Part shown: positions 1 through 10,340 of the stretch, piece after piece
How positions within the stretch are numbered: the first letter of the stretch is position 1
Layout: each line of letters begins with the position of its first letter
NCBI GenBank assembly: GCA_026936335.1
Contig: JAPMXV010000076.1
Span: 1-64,000 of the forward strand
Length of the DNA stretch: 64,000 nt
Origin: Mantamonas sphyraenae
Taxonomy: Eukaryota; CRuMs; Mantamonadidae
Direction: 5' to 3'
Position numbers and translations under genes: made by a program
The notes under the pieces: model-generated
The model's input: the letters and a program-made list of their open reading frames with translations, nothing else
The model's database searches: none
What the model was told of the DNA's origin: nothing

Positions 1-178
1 CTAACCCTAACCCTAACCCTAACCCTAACCCTAACCCTAACCCTAACCCTAACCCTAACCCTAACCCTAACCCTAACCCTAACCCTAACCCTAACCCTAA
101 CCCTAACCCTAACCCTAACCCTAACCCTAACCCTAATCCTAACCCTAACCCTAACCCTAACCCTAACCCTAACCCTAA
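1..178. repeat. Telomere, CCCTAA repeat array
   Basis: About 30 tandem copies of CCCTAA (TTAGGG on the other strand) begin at base 1, so this is the left end of a chromosome. One variant unit with a C-to-T change (CTAATC) lies near 134–139. The array stops abruptly at 178 with no visible degenerate zone. Confidence 0.97.
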
Positions 179-564
179 GGACTACTCAAACACTCCGAAG
201 CATCAACACACACCCAACACCTACCCAGCGTGCGTTCTGCCTTCCACTCCGTTTTCTGACTGCCCGCTTCCCCCGCTTCCATGCCTCATCCATGCCTCCG
301 TCGCTTCTCTGCACTCCTCCCCTGCATCTCCACTTCCCCATCATCACCGTTGCTGCCATCTGCGCTCTTCTCCGATCCCATCTCCCCTGTCACTGCCCTC
401 CCCGTTGCCAGTTTCCCCGTCTGCCAATCTCCTCCGTTTTTCCCTCTTTGCTCGTTCCAGCCTCCCTTCACCCCGCTTCTGCTCTGACGGCGTCCATCCC
501 GCCTTCCGCTCACCGTACGCACCCCGCCCCGCCCCTTCCCCGTCTTCCCCACAGCTACGCGTAC
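179..564. other. Telomere-proximal spacer
   Basis: C- and T-rich sequence with no recognisable element. The reading frame of the first gene stays open back to an ATG at 292, so part of this stretch may be coding or 5' UTR. A pyrimidine-rich tract ending in CAG at 554 just before the preferred ATG looks like a splice acceptor, with a GTACGC donor candidate at 515. Confidence 0.5.
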
Positions 565-3500
565 ATGGTCCCTCCCATGGCTGCCCAGCCGTTTCCGAAC
601 ATGCTGCCCGCCTCTGGCGTACAAAACCCGTACCAGCACCCACAACCACCCATCATCTGGGTCCCTGTCAACACCTACCGCCAGCAGCACTACGCATATG
701 CTCACCAGGGCCAACCATACTACGCCTACCCTCCTCCGCCGCCCCCTCAGCCGCGACAAACCGCCCAGACGCACTTTGCTCAGCCTCCGTTGCACCGTCC
801 GCTTGCTCAACCCACCACCAACCACAACCGCGTCCCCAAACGCATCAGCCCTGCCTTTGTCGGCATCACACGGACCACATCCACCACCACATCGTCGTCG
901 TCCTCCTACCAGGCCACACGGCAGACTGAAGACAGCGACGACGACGACGCAGACCAAGACACGCACACACATGACACCGGCGACGTGGAGGACCTGATGT
1001 CCCTGAACTTTGGTCACCGTGAACCACGGTCAATCTCAAGCGTCTCAGAGTGGGTGACCAGCTCAGGGATGGAGGCGTACGAGGAAGACGGCGAGGCAAA
1101 CGACGCAACCCAGCAGCACGTGGACGACGAGATGGAAACTCAGGGCACACTCAGCTTTGTAGACACTGGAGATGCCATGGAAGAGGAGTACATGCCGCAA
1201 GACGACAGCGACGACGACACAGACAACACGGTGCAGGAGGACACGGACGAGTGGCAGCCGAGACGCACAAGTAGAGGCCGCACACGACGACGTAGAGGTA
1301 ACACCAGCCAACCTACCAGTACACAAAAGATGATAGGCAGCAGACAGCGCAGGCTCAGGGTCACGGCTGGCAGTGGCACAGAGACAGGAACGTCGAGCAC
1401 ACGGGCAAGGAGGGCCAAGAACGGAGACTCCGGCGCACGGAAGAAATCAGGCGCGAACAAGGACAACAAGTTGCCAGGTGGTGTTGTGCGCAAAGGGTGG
1501 TCGCAGAACTGGCGTGGCGACGAGCGCAGCCACAGCAACAAGAAGGAGCACACGGCACTGCTGAACCACATGCACACCCTGGCCAACGAGCATCCCATCG
1601 ACAACATCCCCGACCTCATGACCCTGCAAGCGCGTGTTGTGGTCTGCCATGGCACGCTGAACACGCTCGTCCGACAGATTCAGCTCGCTCTCGGCAACAT
1701 TCCCCTCTCCCAGGGCGACATGGCACTCTGCCTCACCCTCCTCGGCCGTGATATGGATCAAAATACGTGCGTCCATGCCATCAAAGACGCTGGTCTGGCC
1801 ATGGGGGTGACGAAGGCTGGGTTGAAGGTGGGCTGGCTGGAGGAACCACACGACCACGGCGACCCCAACTACGCCCTCCTCCACATGCTCATGACTGAGA
1901 TGGACACTCTCGGCAACAGAACCCATCCCAGCACCTGGAAGGAGCACAAGCAGACCCAGCTGTGGCTGCAGCAAGCACGACGCCCTGCTGACAACGACAG
2001 CGACCCACACTGGACACAATGCGACTACGACCACCACCTCCCCACCACCAAGGTAGACAAGTGGCATCCTCTGTCTGTTCGCAGTGGCTGGAGCAAAGCC
2101 AACAGCGACGAGCGTGGCAGCTCCACGGCGCGGGAGTTCCAGACGCTGCTGGCACACATGAAGGCACGCGCAGCCAAGCACCCTCGCCATCAGCACGCAC
2201 ACGAGCTCCAGGCACTGCGTGAGCTGATCAACAACGGCAGCCTGAGGTCCCTGCTGCGACACATCATCCTGGCGCTGGGCAACGGTGGCGTGCCGCCTGT
2301 CGACCTGGCCTTCTTTGTCCGCCTTCTCAGGCCACGCCTCACCAACAAGCAGGTCTGCCCTGCCATCAGCACCACCCTCACCCGCGGCGTCACCTCCCTC
2401 TCCCTTAAGATCGCGTGGCTCGACAACCCCCAACCCAGCGACGCCACACTGCACACCCTCCTCCACACCCTCATCGACCGCATCACACCCCACATCACCA
2501 CACGTCCCACCACCACCGACGCCGTCAACACCCTCGACATCCCAGAGCTTGTTCTGCCCGAGCCCACAGAGGAGGAGAGGATGGCCATGGAGGACGGACT
2601 GCCAGATATGGTTGTGCGCAAAGGGTGGACAGCGGGAATCAGCGACGAGCGCAGCCACAGCAACAAGAAGGAGCACATGGGACTGCTGAACCAGATGCAC
2701 AACCTGGCCAACGAGCATCCCATCGACAACATCCCTGACCTCGTGACCCTGCAGGCGCGTGTTGTGGTCTGCCATGGCACCATGACCACGCTGATCCGTC
2801 AGATTCAGCTTGCTCTGGGCAACATTCCCCTCTCCCAGGGCGACATGGCCTTCTGCCTCACCCTTCTCGGCCGTAAAATGGATCAGAATGCGTGCCGCCT
2901 TGCCATCTCCAACGCCGGTCTGGCCATGGGTGTGACAAAGGCTGGGTTGAAGGTGTGCTGGCTGGAGGAGCCACACGACCATGGCGACCCCAACTACGCC
3001 CTCCTCCACCTGCTCATGACAGAGATGGACACTTCAGGTGACAGGAACCATCCCAACACCTGGAAGGAGCACAAGGAGACCCAGCTGTGGCTGCAGAAAG
3101 CACGACGCCCTGCTGACGACGACAGCGACCCACACTGGACACAATGCGACTACGACCATCACCTCCCCACGGTGGAAAAGTGGAATCCTGAGTCTGTGCG
3201 CACTGGCTGGGCAGCGCAGAGAACAAGCGACGAGCGTGGCAGCTGCACGGCACGGGAGTTCCAGACGCTGCTGGCACACATGAAGGCACGTGCAGCCAAG
3301 CACCCTCGCCATCAGCATGCACACGAGCACCCGGCACTGCGTGAGCTGATCAACAACGGCGACCTGCAGTCCCTGGTGCGACACATCATCCTGGCGCTGG
3401 GCAACGTTGGCTTTCCGCCTGTCGACCTGGCCTTCTTTGTCCGCCTCCTCAGGCCTCAACTCACCTACAAGCATGTAAAAGGTGCCATCAGCGCCACCCT

Positions 3501-3750
3501 CACCCGCGGTGTCACCTCCCTCTACCTCAAGATCGCCTGGCTCGACAAACCCAAACCCAGCGACGCCACACTGCACACCCTCCTCCACACCCTCCTCCAC
3601 ACCCTCATCGACCGCATCACACCCCACATCGCCACCCGCCCCACCACCGTCACACTCGTCAACGCCTACCCCATCCCCTCCTTCACCCTGCCCAAGCGCA
3701 AAGACCACTCCCCCTCCTCCTCCTCCTCCAAACGCCAACGCCTCGAATGA
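565..3750 (+). CDS. Unknown protein with duplicated A-B-A-B helical modules
   Basis: I do not recognise this family. I prefer the ATG at 565, because the frame upstream to the ATG at 292 reads as low-complexity Pro/Ser/Leu sequence. The first ~390 residues are Pro/Tyr/Gln-rich, then strongly acidic, then basic (a run like RTRRRR near 1285). Two related modules follow. A (from ~1483, contains KGW, ERSHSNKKEH and LALGNIPLSQGDMA) and B (from ~2060, contains DERGSSTAREF and RHIILALGN) are repeated as A2 (from 2611) and B2 (from ~3180), with a period of 1128 bases and very high nucleotide identity. A and B also resemble each other (LALGN, a central LLxR, a final LLH-L), so two duplication rounds are likely. 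The C-terminus (KRKDHS...SKRQRLE) looks like a nuclear localisation signal. Nothing suggests enzymatic activity. Confidence 0.75.
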   Translation: MVPPMAAQPFPNMLPASGVQNPYQHPQPPIIWVPVNTYRQQHYAYAHQGQPYYAYPPPPPPQPRQTAQTHFAQPPLHRPLAQPTTNHNRVPKRISPAFVGITRTTSTTTSSSSSYQATRQTEDSDDDDADQDTHTHDTGDVEDLMSLNFGHREPRSISSVSEWVTSSGMEAYEEDGEANDATQQHVDDEMETQGTLSFVDTGDAMEEEYMPQDDSDDDTDNTVQEDTDEWQPRRTSRGRTRRRRGNTSQPTSTQKMIGSRQRRLRVTAGSGTETGTSSTRARRAKNGDSGARKKSGANKDNKLPGGVVRKGWSQNWRGDERSHSNKKEHTALLNHMHTLANEHPIDNIPDLMTLQARVVVCHGTLNTLVRQIQLALGNIPLSQGDMALCLTLLGRDMDQNTCVHAIKDAGLAMGVTKAGLKVGWLEEPHDHGDPNYALLHMLMTEMDTLGNRTHPSTWKEHKQTQLWLQQARRPADNDSDPHWTQCDYDHHLPTTKVDKWHPLSVRSGWSKANSDERGSSTAREFQTLLAHMKARAAKHPRHQHAHELQALRELINNGSLRSLLRHIILALGNGGVPPVDLAFFVRLLRPRLTNKQVCPAISTTLTRGVTSLSLKIAWLDNPQPSDATLHTLLHTLIDRITPHITTRPTTTDAVNTLDIPELVLPEPTEEERMAMEDGLPDMVVRKGWTAGISDERSHSNKKEHMGLLNQMHNLANEHPIDNIPDLVTLQARVVVCHGTMTTLIRQIQLALGNIPLSQGDMAFCLTLLGRKMDQNACRLAISNAGLAMGVTKAGLKVCWLEEPHDHGDPNYALLHLLMTEMDTSGDRNHPNTWKEHKETQLWLQKARRPADDDSDPHWTQCDYDHHLPTVEKWNPESVRTGWAAQRTSDERGSCTAREFQTLLAHMKARAAKHPRHQHAHEHPALRELINNGDLQSLVRHIILALGNVGFPPVDLAFFVRLLRPQLTYKHVKGAISATLTRGVTSLYLKIAWLDKPKPSDATLHTLLHTLLHTLIDRITPHIATRPTTVTLVNAYPIPSFTLPKRKDHSPSSSSSKRQRLE
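1483..3700 (+). repeat. In-gene tandem duplication, 1128-base period
   Basis: The block starting at 1483 (GTTGTGCGCAAAGGGTGG) recurs at 2611 with the same opening bases. Most of the following ~1.1 kb matches with scattered substitutions and short indels. The frame is kept, so the duplication expanded the protein rather than breaking it. Confidence 0.85.
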
Positions 3751-5373
3751 ACCACCCTTTCATTCTTACACCGTCGCCACTCACCCTCCCCTCCCCATCC
3801 ACCCATTCACCCTCCATCACCTGTCCGGAAGCGTCACCATCCCTCAACACGGCCGACTTCATGCAGCACGACCTACACTTCACCATACAACATGGCCTCC
3901 ACACAACTACTCTCAGTCACTGTTGATCCTCCACTCCGTACTCTGGTCACTTTCTCATTCCACCTTCTGCCTCCTGCACGTTTGCCTCAGCCTGCCCGCC
4001 CGACTGCTCCAAGCACGTCCCACACTACACCATACACCACGCCATGTCCTCCACAGTACTACTCTCAGTCTCTGTTGATGCTCCGCTCCGTACTCTGGTC
4101 ACCTTCTCACCATGCTTCCCACAGCATCCCTTGATCCGATCACCTACTCCACTCTCTCCTTGTCCACTCCTTTGGTTCCACCTTCCGGCGCCCAGTAGCC
4201 GCTGCCTACCTTTAATAAAGATGAATCCTACTTCAAGCCTGCCTACAGACCATCCATACCTGCATAAACCCCGTCGCGCTCATCACTCACCTACCAAACA
4301 ATGGCTTGCTCCCCAGTCCCTGACTTCAGGACACCTTCTGCGTTCAGTCCTCCATTGTGCACTCGTGCTCTGCCTCCGCACAGTCGACACAACAGCATTC
4401 GCGTCCATCGTGGGCCTTCAGAAGAACGCAAAAAGGCGACGGGCCACGCCTGCGTCCCCTGCCCGAGTCTGCTTGCACAAGAGCAGTCGGCTTTCCCCTC
4501 CCTGCCGTGCCACACTCAACCCCTTACACCACCCGCTGCGTCACCCGTCCTGTGCACACCTTCCCTTGCCAGTTTGCCCAGTTCCGCAGCATCTGCCACC
4601 GCACACATGCATGGCGCCATGCATTGGCATTTCCGCCCGCCCCACGCTGTGCAATACTCCTATCCACTGTCCACTGCCCTGCTCATCCGCTTGTACCCAT
4701 TCATTTGGTTGGTTGCGACGCCGTCCACCCCGTTTTCCTCAAACTCACCCATGTGGGCTCCACCGCCACCGTTGAGCCACACAACCCCACAGACAGCGTC
4801 GAGACAACCATTACACCTCTCCTTTGACTGTTCCATCGCATCCGAGACTTCTCCCAGTGCAGGAAAGGTGTTGGAGAAACGGCGCTGCAGTGAGTCATGC
4901 TCCTGATATCGTGCACATGCCCATCCAACACATGCCTCATACCCCATCACCAGCTCATCCACTCATCCATTCTCCAAATCACAACGCTGCTCCATTGCCT
5001 CCACAACTTTTCCTCCTCGCCCACACAGACCCTTTCCCAACCAAATCAACCTCAACGGCGTCGTCATCCATCCCCACCACCACCAACCTCCCACCTGCTC
5101 CCACCACCATCACGATGCATCTGCAGTCCGCGCCATGACTCCAGGTGTCGACTCCACACACCACCTTCCCCGCCACCACACCGATGATCCCGCGCAAGTG
5201 GCTCCCCCTTGCCTAACCCGCCGTGTTTTCTCTCCCGACCCCCCAACCGCCTGCGTGCGTCCACAGGGCATCGTGTAGGCAGAAGTCAAGCAGGTGCACG
5301 ACATCGGCCACACCAACGCAACCGCTGTGGCCGCCGCACCCAGCGTGCGCCAATTTCTCCTGCCCTTCCCACC
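3751..5373. other. Gene-poor spacer with a short tandem repeat
   Basis: C-rich spacer with no supported gene. A ~155-base tandem repeat is visible: the phrase CTACTCTCAGTC..CTGTTGAT followed by CTCCGTACTCTGGTCAC occurs at ~3906–3950 and again at ~4061–4105. An AATAAA at 4214–4219 could be the polyadenylation signal of the preceding gene, although it is 464 bases past the stop. Confidence 0.5.
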
Positions 5374-5980
5374 ACACCCTCCAACCCACACGCACGTCCA
5401 CTTTCCCTCCCAGATCACCCGCATTGCCATTCCTATCACCTCCATCCCAAACGCCTGTCACATGTGACCGTGTTGCATGCATGCATGTGCTGCCTTTTCC
5501 AGCCAGCCGATCTCAGTTTCATTTTCAGCTTGTGCGCCGCAGCGTTGCACAAAACGCGTCCTCCAGGCACCCACAAGGGTCTTTGGGTTCCCAACTTGGG
5601 CACAGGTGTGAGCATGCATATTTTCAATCCCCTGCCAGACTCCCACGTGTACACATGCTTCGGTGTGCGTGGTTGATGCGAAAAAAGCGCCCCCGGCTGC
5701 TGCGGCAACACGCGGGGCCGGCGCAAAGCAGCCAGCCAAAAAAAAAAGTGGCGGTGGAGATCTGCACACTTGCACATCTCCCCTCCCCCGGGCAGCCACA
5801 AGGGACTGTTGAATCCAAGATCACGCCCATGTATGTGCATACCCATGCATATCCTCCTCCTAGGTTGCCAAGAGTACACGATGCGTATGGGTGATGCTTG
5901 GTGTGAAAAACTGGGGTGTGCACAGCCCGGCAGAGCGCGGCAACGTCCGGCTGACCCCCAGCACGGTTCTACATACATTC
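5374..5980. repeat. Direct repeat, left copy (3' flank of unknown paralogue 1)
   Basis: This stretch matches 7607–8218 closely, including shared landmarks such as GCCTGTCACATGTGA, ATGCATGCATGTGCTGCC and GGTCTTTGGG. Each copy lies immediately downstream of one of the two minus-strand paralogues, so a whole gene unit of about 2.2 kb was duplicated in tandem. Confidence 0.85.
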
Positions 5981-7297
5981 CTAAGCACCTGAAACGTTGG
6001 TCCTGCGACGTGTCCTCCTCGTTGATGTCCTCTGCACTGTACGCTTGCCTGATGCCTTGGATGCGTCGCTGCCGTACTCGTCTTCCTCGTCACTCAATGC
6101 TTCCCCCTCCTCCACTTCCGACCCATCATCCGAAGCTGTGTCATATCCAGACGAGGATCTTGCAGTGCTCGTGCTCGTGCTCGATACCGCCCGTGTCGTC
6201 GTTGCTGCTCCACCATCACCCCCCGACCTTGTCCGAGACGCCTCTCCCTCCCACGCATTCTCCACAAGCTCATCAAACAGTTCTTTCTCCTCATCCGATG
6301 GCCCTGATCCGCTTGCGCCAGCCCCAGGGTCCTCACAAATGTGCCGTAGCAAGCGCCAGTTGACGCCGTCGTCAGCAAACTCTTCCTTCAGGATGTCGTT
6401 CAACCAGGCTGCACGTGAGTTGATTTCGCTTCTTCGTGACCGCCTATGTCCCCGTTCCTCCCGGATGAAAAAGAAGCGCCCATTGTGTCGTTCATCAGCC
6501 GCCTGGATGGTCAAGGTACGGGGCCTGTCTCTCAGCACCATGTCCTCCTTCACCTGGCCATTCACTTCTTTCCATGCGATATGCAACATTCCCTTCTTTG
6601 TATCGTTCCACACCACGGCAGACGCGTCCCCTGCCTCGTTGGAAGGCTTCTGCAGCTTCGATTTTGCCTCGTCCCACAACCCCCTATCTTCGAAATACAA
6701 GGCACTGGCCCACGAGATTGCGCTTCCAGGCCCAACATCCAACCATGCGATATGGCAGATGAGCCACCGCTGAAAGACCTTGTACTCTGTACTGAATGCC
6801 TTCCGGGCAACCAGATGAAGGCGTTCTTCGATGTAACTCTGATTGATGCGGTTTCTTGTTGCATGCAATTCAGCAATCTTTCGTGCAGTCGCAGCATTTC
6901 CGTCACACCACTGTTTGAACCTGTCAAACTGTGCCTTCAGGACATCGTCCATGCCCTCCCTGTTCAGATCCCCAACGACGCTGCCAAATCCCGACGCCAG
7001 CTTGCGCAGAGCCGAGCCTCCTTCGAGTGTCTCCTTGCGATGAACAACCTCCCGGTGCCATTCAGCCGCCATTGCGTCCAGGAACTCTGAACATCCTGCG
7101 TCTTCCTCCTTGCACCAGTGCGTGTTGCCGACACCGGCCATGAACGCCTTCCACACTCGCTTATCCACAGCTTTGTGCTTCTTGAGCAATTCCATGACCT
7201 CCGTTGAGCAGTAATGCTCCCACACGCCTTTTTTCAGCATGCCAGTGTCTTTGTGGCCTTGCTTAAACACGGCTTGCGCATCACAGTGTGGACACGG

Positions 7298-7328
<31 letters not shown>

Positions 7329-7564
7329 GAGGACGAGGACGAGGAGTCGCTGATTCCGGCGTTTTGTAAGATCATTGTGGTCTCCTCTGGGTCAGAAGCA
7401 GGCTCGGCGCTGGCTGCTGCTGCTGCTTGCCGCGGAGGGGGAGTGCAAGTGAACTTGACTCCATTCGCCTCATACGACACTGTGTACCCATGCTCGATGC
7501 ACAACAACTTGCTCAGGGCAATAAAATCCTGAAGGTATTCACTCTGAATGTTGTGGGTGCTCAT
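5981..7564 (-). CDS. Unknown protein, paralogue 1 of a tandem pair
   Basis: The product is 527 aa from the ATG at 7564 (MSTHNIQ...), chosen because the paralogue next door starts with the same MSTH. I do not recognise the family. A Ser homopolymer precedes a CPHCDAQAVF segment, matched by CADCDARAVF in the paralogue, which could be half of a zinc site. Conserved landmarks are a THWCKxEDAxCxxFL segment, an SAxSWASAxYFEDxxLW segment and an NWRLxRH segment ahead of a GPSDEEKEL stretch. An acidic, Ser-rich tail follows, ending in the basic run KRTVQRTSTRRTRRRT. The basic tail may be a nuclear or nucleic-acid-binding signal. The gene is intronless as read. The body has diverged much more from its paralogue than the tail has. 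Confidence 0.7.
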
Positions 7565-8218
7565 GGGGACGCATGGATTTGTTCTGGGGGGTGGGGCGCC
7601 AACCACACCACCCCCTCACACCCTCCAACCCACACGCATCCCGCCCACATCACCCGCATTGCCATCCCTATCAGCTCTATCCCAAGCGCCTGTCACATGT
7701 GAGCGTGTTGCTGCATGCATGCATGTGCTGCCTTTTCCAGCCAGCCGATCTCAGTTTCATTTTCCAGCTTTGCGCCGCAGCACTGCACAAAACGCGTCCT
7801 CCAGGCACACAAGGGTCTTTGGGGTCCCAACTTGGGCACAGGTGTGAGCATGCATGTTTTCAATCCCCCGCCAGACTCCCATGTGTACACATGCTTCGGT
7901 GTGTGTGGTTGATGCGAAAAAAGCGCCCCCGGCTGCCGCGGGAACACGCGGGGGCGGGTGCCACGGCAGGCAGCCACAAAAAGAAAGTGGCGGTGGAGAT
8001 CTGCACACTTGCACATCTCCCCTCCCCCGGGCAGCCACAAGGGTCTGTTGAATCCACAATCACGCCCATGTATGTGCATACCCATGCGTATCCCCCTCCT
8101 AGGTTGTCAAGAGTACGCAATGCATCGGTATGATGTTGGTGTGCAAATATGCGATTCCAAGGCTCGGCAATCCGCGGGAATCCGCGGCAGACACCGGCAC
8201 GCGTTTCTACATCTATTT
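7565..8218. repeat. Direct repeat, right copy, between the paralogues
   Basis: This holds the second copy of the ~600-base flank seen at 5374–5980. It is the 3' flank of the right paralogue and also the 5' flank (promoter region) of the left one. No independent gene is supported. Confidence 0.8.
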
Positions 8219-9883
8219 CTATACACCTGAACCATTGGTCCTGCGACGTGTCCTCCTCGTTGATGTCCTCTGCACTGTACGCTTGCCTGATGCCTTGGAG
8301 GCGTCGCTGGTGTACTCGTCTTCCTCTTCCTCCTCCTCCTCCTCCTCCTCCTCGTCTTCCTCCTCCTCGTCGTCTTCCTCGTCTTCCTCGTCCCGTTCAT
8401 CCACAGACATTTCGTAAGACGATGTTGTTGTTGTTGCTGACGACGACGACGACGAAGATGAGCTCACCGCGGTGGTCGTCGTCCCGGGCTCCCACACATT
8501 CCTCAGGAGTGTGCTCCACAACTCTTTCTCCTCATCTGACGGCCCGGGACCGCTTGAACCACCCTCTGGCTCTTGGGCGGCGTGCCGCACAAGTCTCCAG
8601 TTCACATGACAATCCCTGAGCACGTTCTTCAGCACTTGGTTCAACCAATGCTCACGCCGCACAATCTGTGTGGCTTCGCTGCGGTGATTCCTTTTTTCTG
8701 GGTTCAGAAAAAAGTACCTTCTTGATTGGGCCGATAGCGTCTCCTCCTGGTGAGCAACGTAGATTCTCGCGCTGTAATACGATTCAAGCAGGTGTTCGGC
8801 TTCGAGCACTTGGCCGGTCCTATCCTTCCATGCGACCTTCAGCAGGCATTTTTCGGTGTCATGCAACACCGCTGCTGACCGGACTCCCCTTGCGTGGGGC
8901 TGCAGCGTTGTCTGGTGTCGTTTCCACAGTTCCTCGTCCTCAAAGTACGTCGCACTTGCCCACGACATCGCACTGGCAGGTCCCTTGTTGCTGCATGCCA
9001 GGGTGCAAATTAGGAAAGGCTGTACGAGGTCAAAGTATGAGTCCGTGTTGGGTTTTTGCAGACACTTCTTGCACATTTCCCGCAAGTAGCTGGGCGTGAG
9101 TTTTTTCCTGGCAGCACTGAGCTTTGCAACACGTGCAGCATCCTCCATGATACTCCCACACCAGTTTTCGAAGCTTTCAAAGCACGACCTTTGCTCACTG
9201 GTCATGGCCCCGTTGGCCCTTTCACTTTGTCCTACGACCAGACGAACCACGGCCTTCACCTCTAAAGCCAGCCTCTTGAGGCCGGGGCCACCTTCGTATT
9301 TCTCCGCACTCTCCTCAACACATCCACGCAGCACATCTGCCAGTGCACGGAGGAATCCTGTGCATGCTGCGTCTTCTACCTTGCACCAGTGCGTCGCCCG
9401 CGTGCCGTCCATATAAGCCCGCCACACACGTCTCTTCGCACTTTCGTATGCGCAGAGCTCTTTGAAGACCTCTGAAGAGCTGTAGCGCTTCCAGGTACCG
9501 CGTTTCATGGCGTCCAACTTCTCCTTGCGACTCTGTGTGTCGTTGGCAAACACCGCCCGCGCGTCGCAATCCGCACAGGCACCCCCACGCCTCCTCCTAC
9601 TGCTGCTGCTGCTACTGCTGCTGCTGCTGCGAGAGGACTCCCTTTCCAATTGTCCGTCTTGTTCCAGGACTGCGGACTGCACCGTACCAAGGTTGGACGC
9701 CACCTCTTGGCCTGGGGACGCCTGCCTGTACGTGATTTTCACGCAGACGCCTTGAGGCCTTGCGTCAAGCTCAATACCAGCAACCCCTGGGGGGGGTTCT
9801 CTCATCCATCTCTCGGTAAGGTCCTCGACCCTGTCCCAGAACATCATCTCCGATTTCCATCTCTCATTGTCGTGTGTGCTCAT
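8219..9883 (-). CDS. Unknown protein, paralogue 2 of a tandem pair
   Basis: The product is 554 aa from the ATG at 9883 (MSTHDNERW...). It shares with paralogue 1 the MSTH start, a C-x2-C segment (CADCDARAVF), the THWCKxEDAxCxxFL segment, the SAMSWASATYFEDEELW segment, NWRLVRH and a GPSDEEKEL stretch. Before the basic tail it has an extended Asp/Glu run encoded by a (TCC)n-type tract at 8330–8395, which looks expanded by slippage. The final ~25 residues are nearly identical to paralogue 1 at both protein and nucleotide level, in contrast to the diverged body. The frame stays open upstream to 10219, but that part is low-complexity and includes a palindromic non-coding stretch, so I exclude it. 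The function is unknown. Confidence 0.7.
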   Translation of the reverse strand: MSTHDNERWKSEMMFWDRVEDLTERWMREPPPGVAGIELDARPQGVCVKITYRQASPGQEVASNLGTVQSAVLEQDGQLERESSRSSSSSSSSSSRRRRGGACADCDARAVFANDTQSRKEKLDAMKRGTWKRYSSSEVFKELCAYESAKRRVWRAYMDGTRATHWCKVEDAACTGFLRALADVLRGCVEESAEKYEGGPGLKRLALEVKAVVRLVVGQSERANGAMTSEQRSCFESFENWCGSIMEDAARVAKLSAARKKLTPSYLREMCKKCLQKPNTDSYFDLVQPFLICTLACSNKGPASAMSWASATYFEDEELWKRHQTTLQPHARGVRSAAVLHDTEKCLLKVAWKDRTGQVLEAEHLLESYYSARIYVAHQEETLSAQSRRYFFLNPEKRNHRSEATQIVRREHWLNQVLKNVLRDCHVNWRLVRHAAQEPEGGSSGPGPSDEEKELWSTLLRNVWEPGTTTTAVSSSSSSSSSATTTTSSYEMSVDERDEEDEEDDEEEEDEEEEEEEEEEEDEYTSDASKASGKRTVQRTSTRRTRRRTNGSGV

Positions 9884-10340
9884 GGGGAGGGCTGTGTTGG
9901 ATGGATGGGGGGGTGTCAAAGTTCGTGTCAAAGTAACTGAGCGCTTACCTTGCCAAAATTTGAGAGCGCTGGTCAAAGTAACTTTTTTAACTTTGACCAG
10001 TCCTTCGGCTACCTCTGTTCCACATGCATCCAATCGACCCGTAACCACTACTATTGCCTTTCCCAGTTGATGCCAACCCAGGATCTCGCGTGGCTTCTTC
10101 CAGAATGACCTCTCCCAGGTGTGAGCGCCCTGCAAACTTTCGGCGCGAAAGCCACCCGCATTCGCGGCCACCGCACAGGCTGAGGAGGACCCACTGCACC
10201 TCATACCATTGAATTCCACGTCTAAACGGACATGGACAGCGCCTCAACAGCGCCATCCGCATCAAACACCAGCCATTGTGCGTGAGAGTGACGCCAGCGT
10301 CAATTGAGCGCCAATACTTCAAACCAACGCCTGAACAACC
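9884..10340. promoter_or_regulatory. Divergent intergenic region with GTCAAAGT motifs
   Basis: This 457-base region separates a minus-strand gene (start 9883) from a plus-strand gene (start 10341). GTCAAAGT occurs at 9915–9922, 9927–9934 and 9972–9979, and its inverse ACTTTGAC at 9990–9997. An 11-base perfect inverted repeat, CTGGTCAAAGT (9969–9979) and ACTTTGACCAG (9990–10000), surrounds a T-rich loop. A GAGCGCT element also occurs twice (~9939 and ~9964). This looks like a regulatory cluster, but that is inference. Confidence 0.45.
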
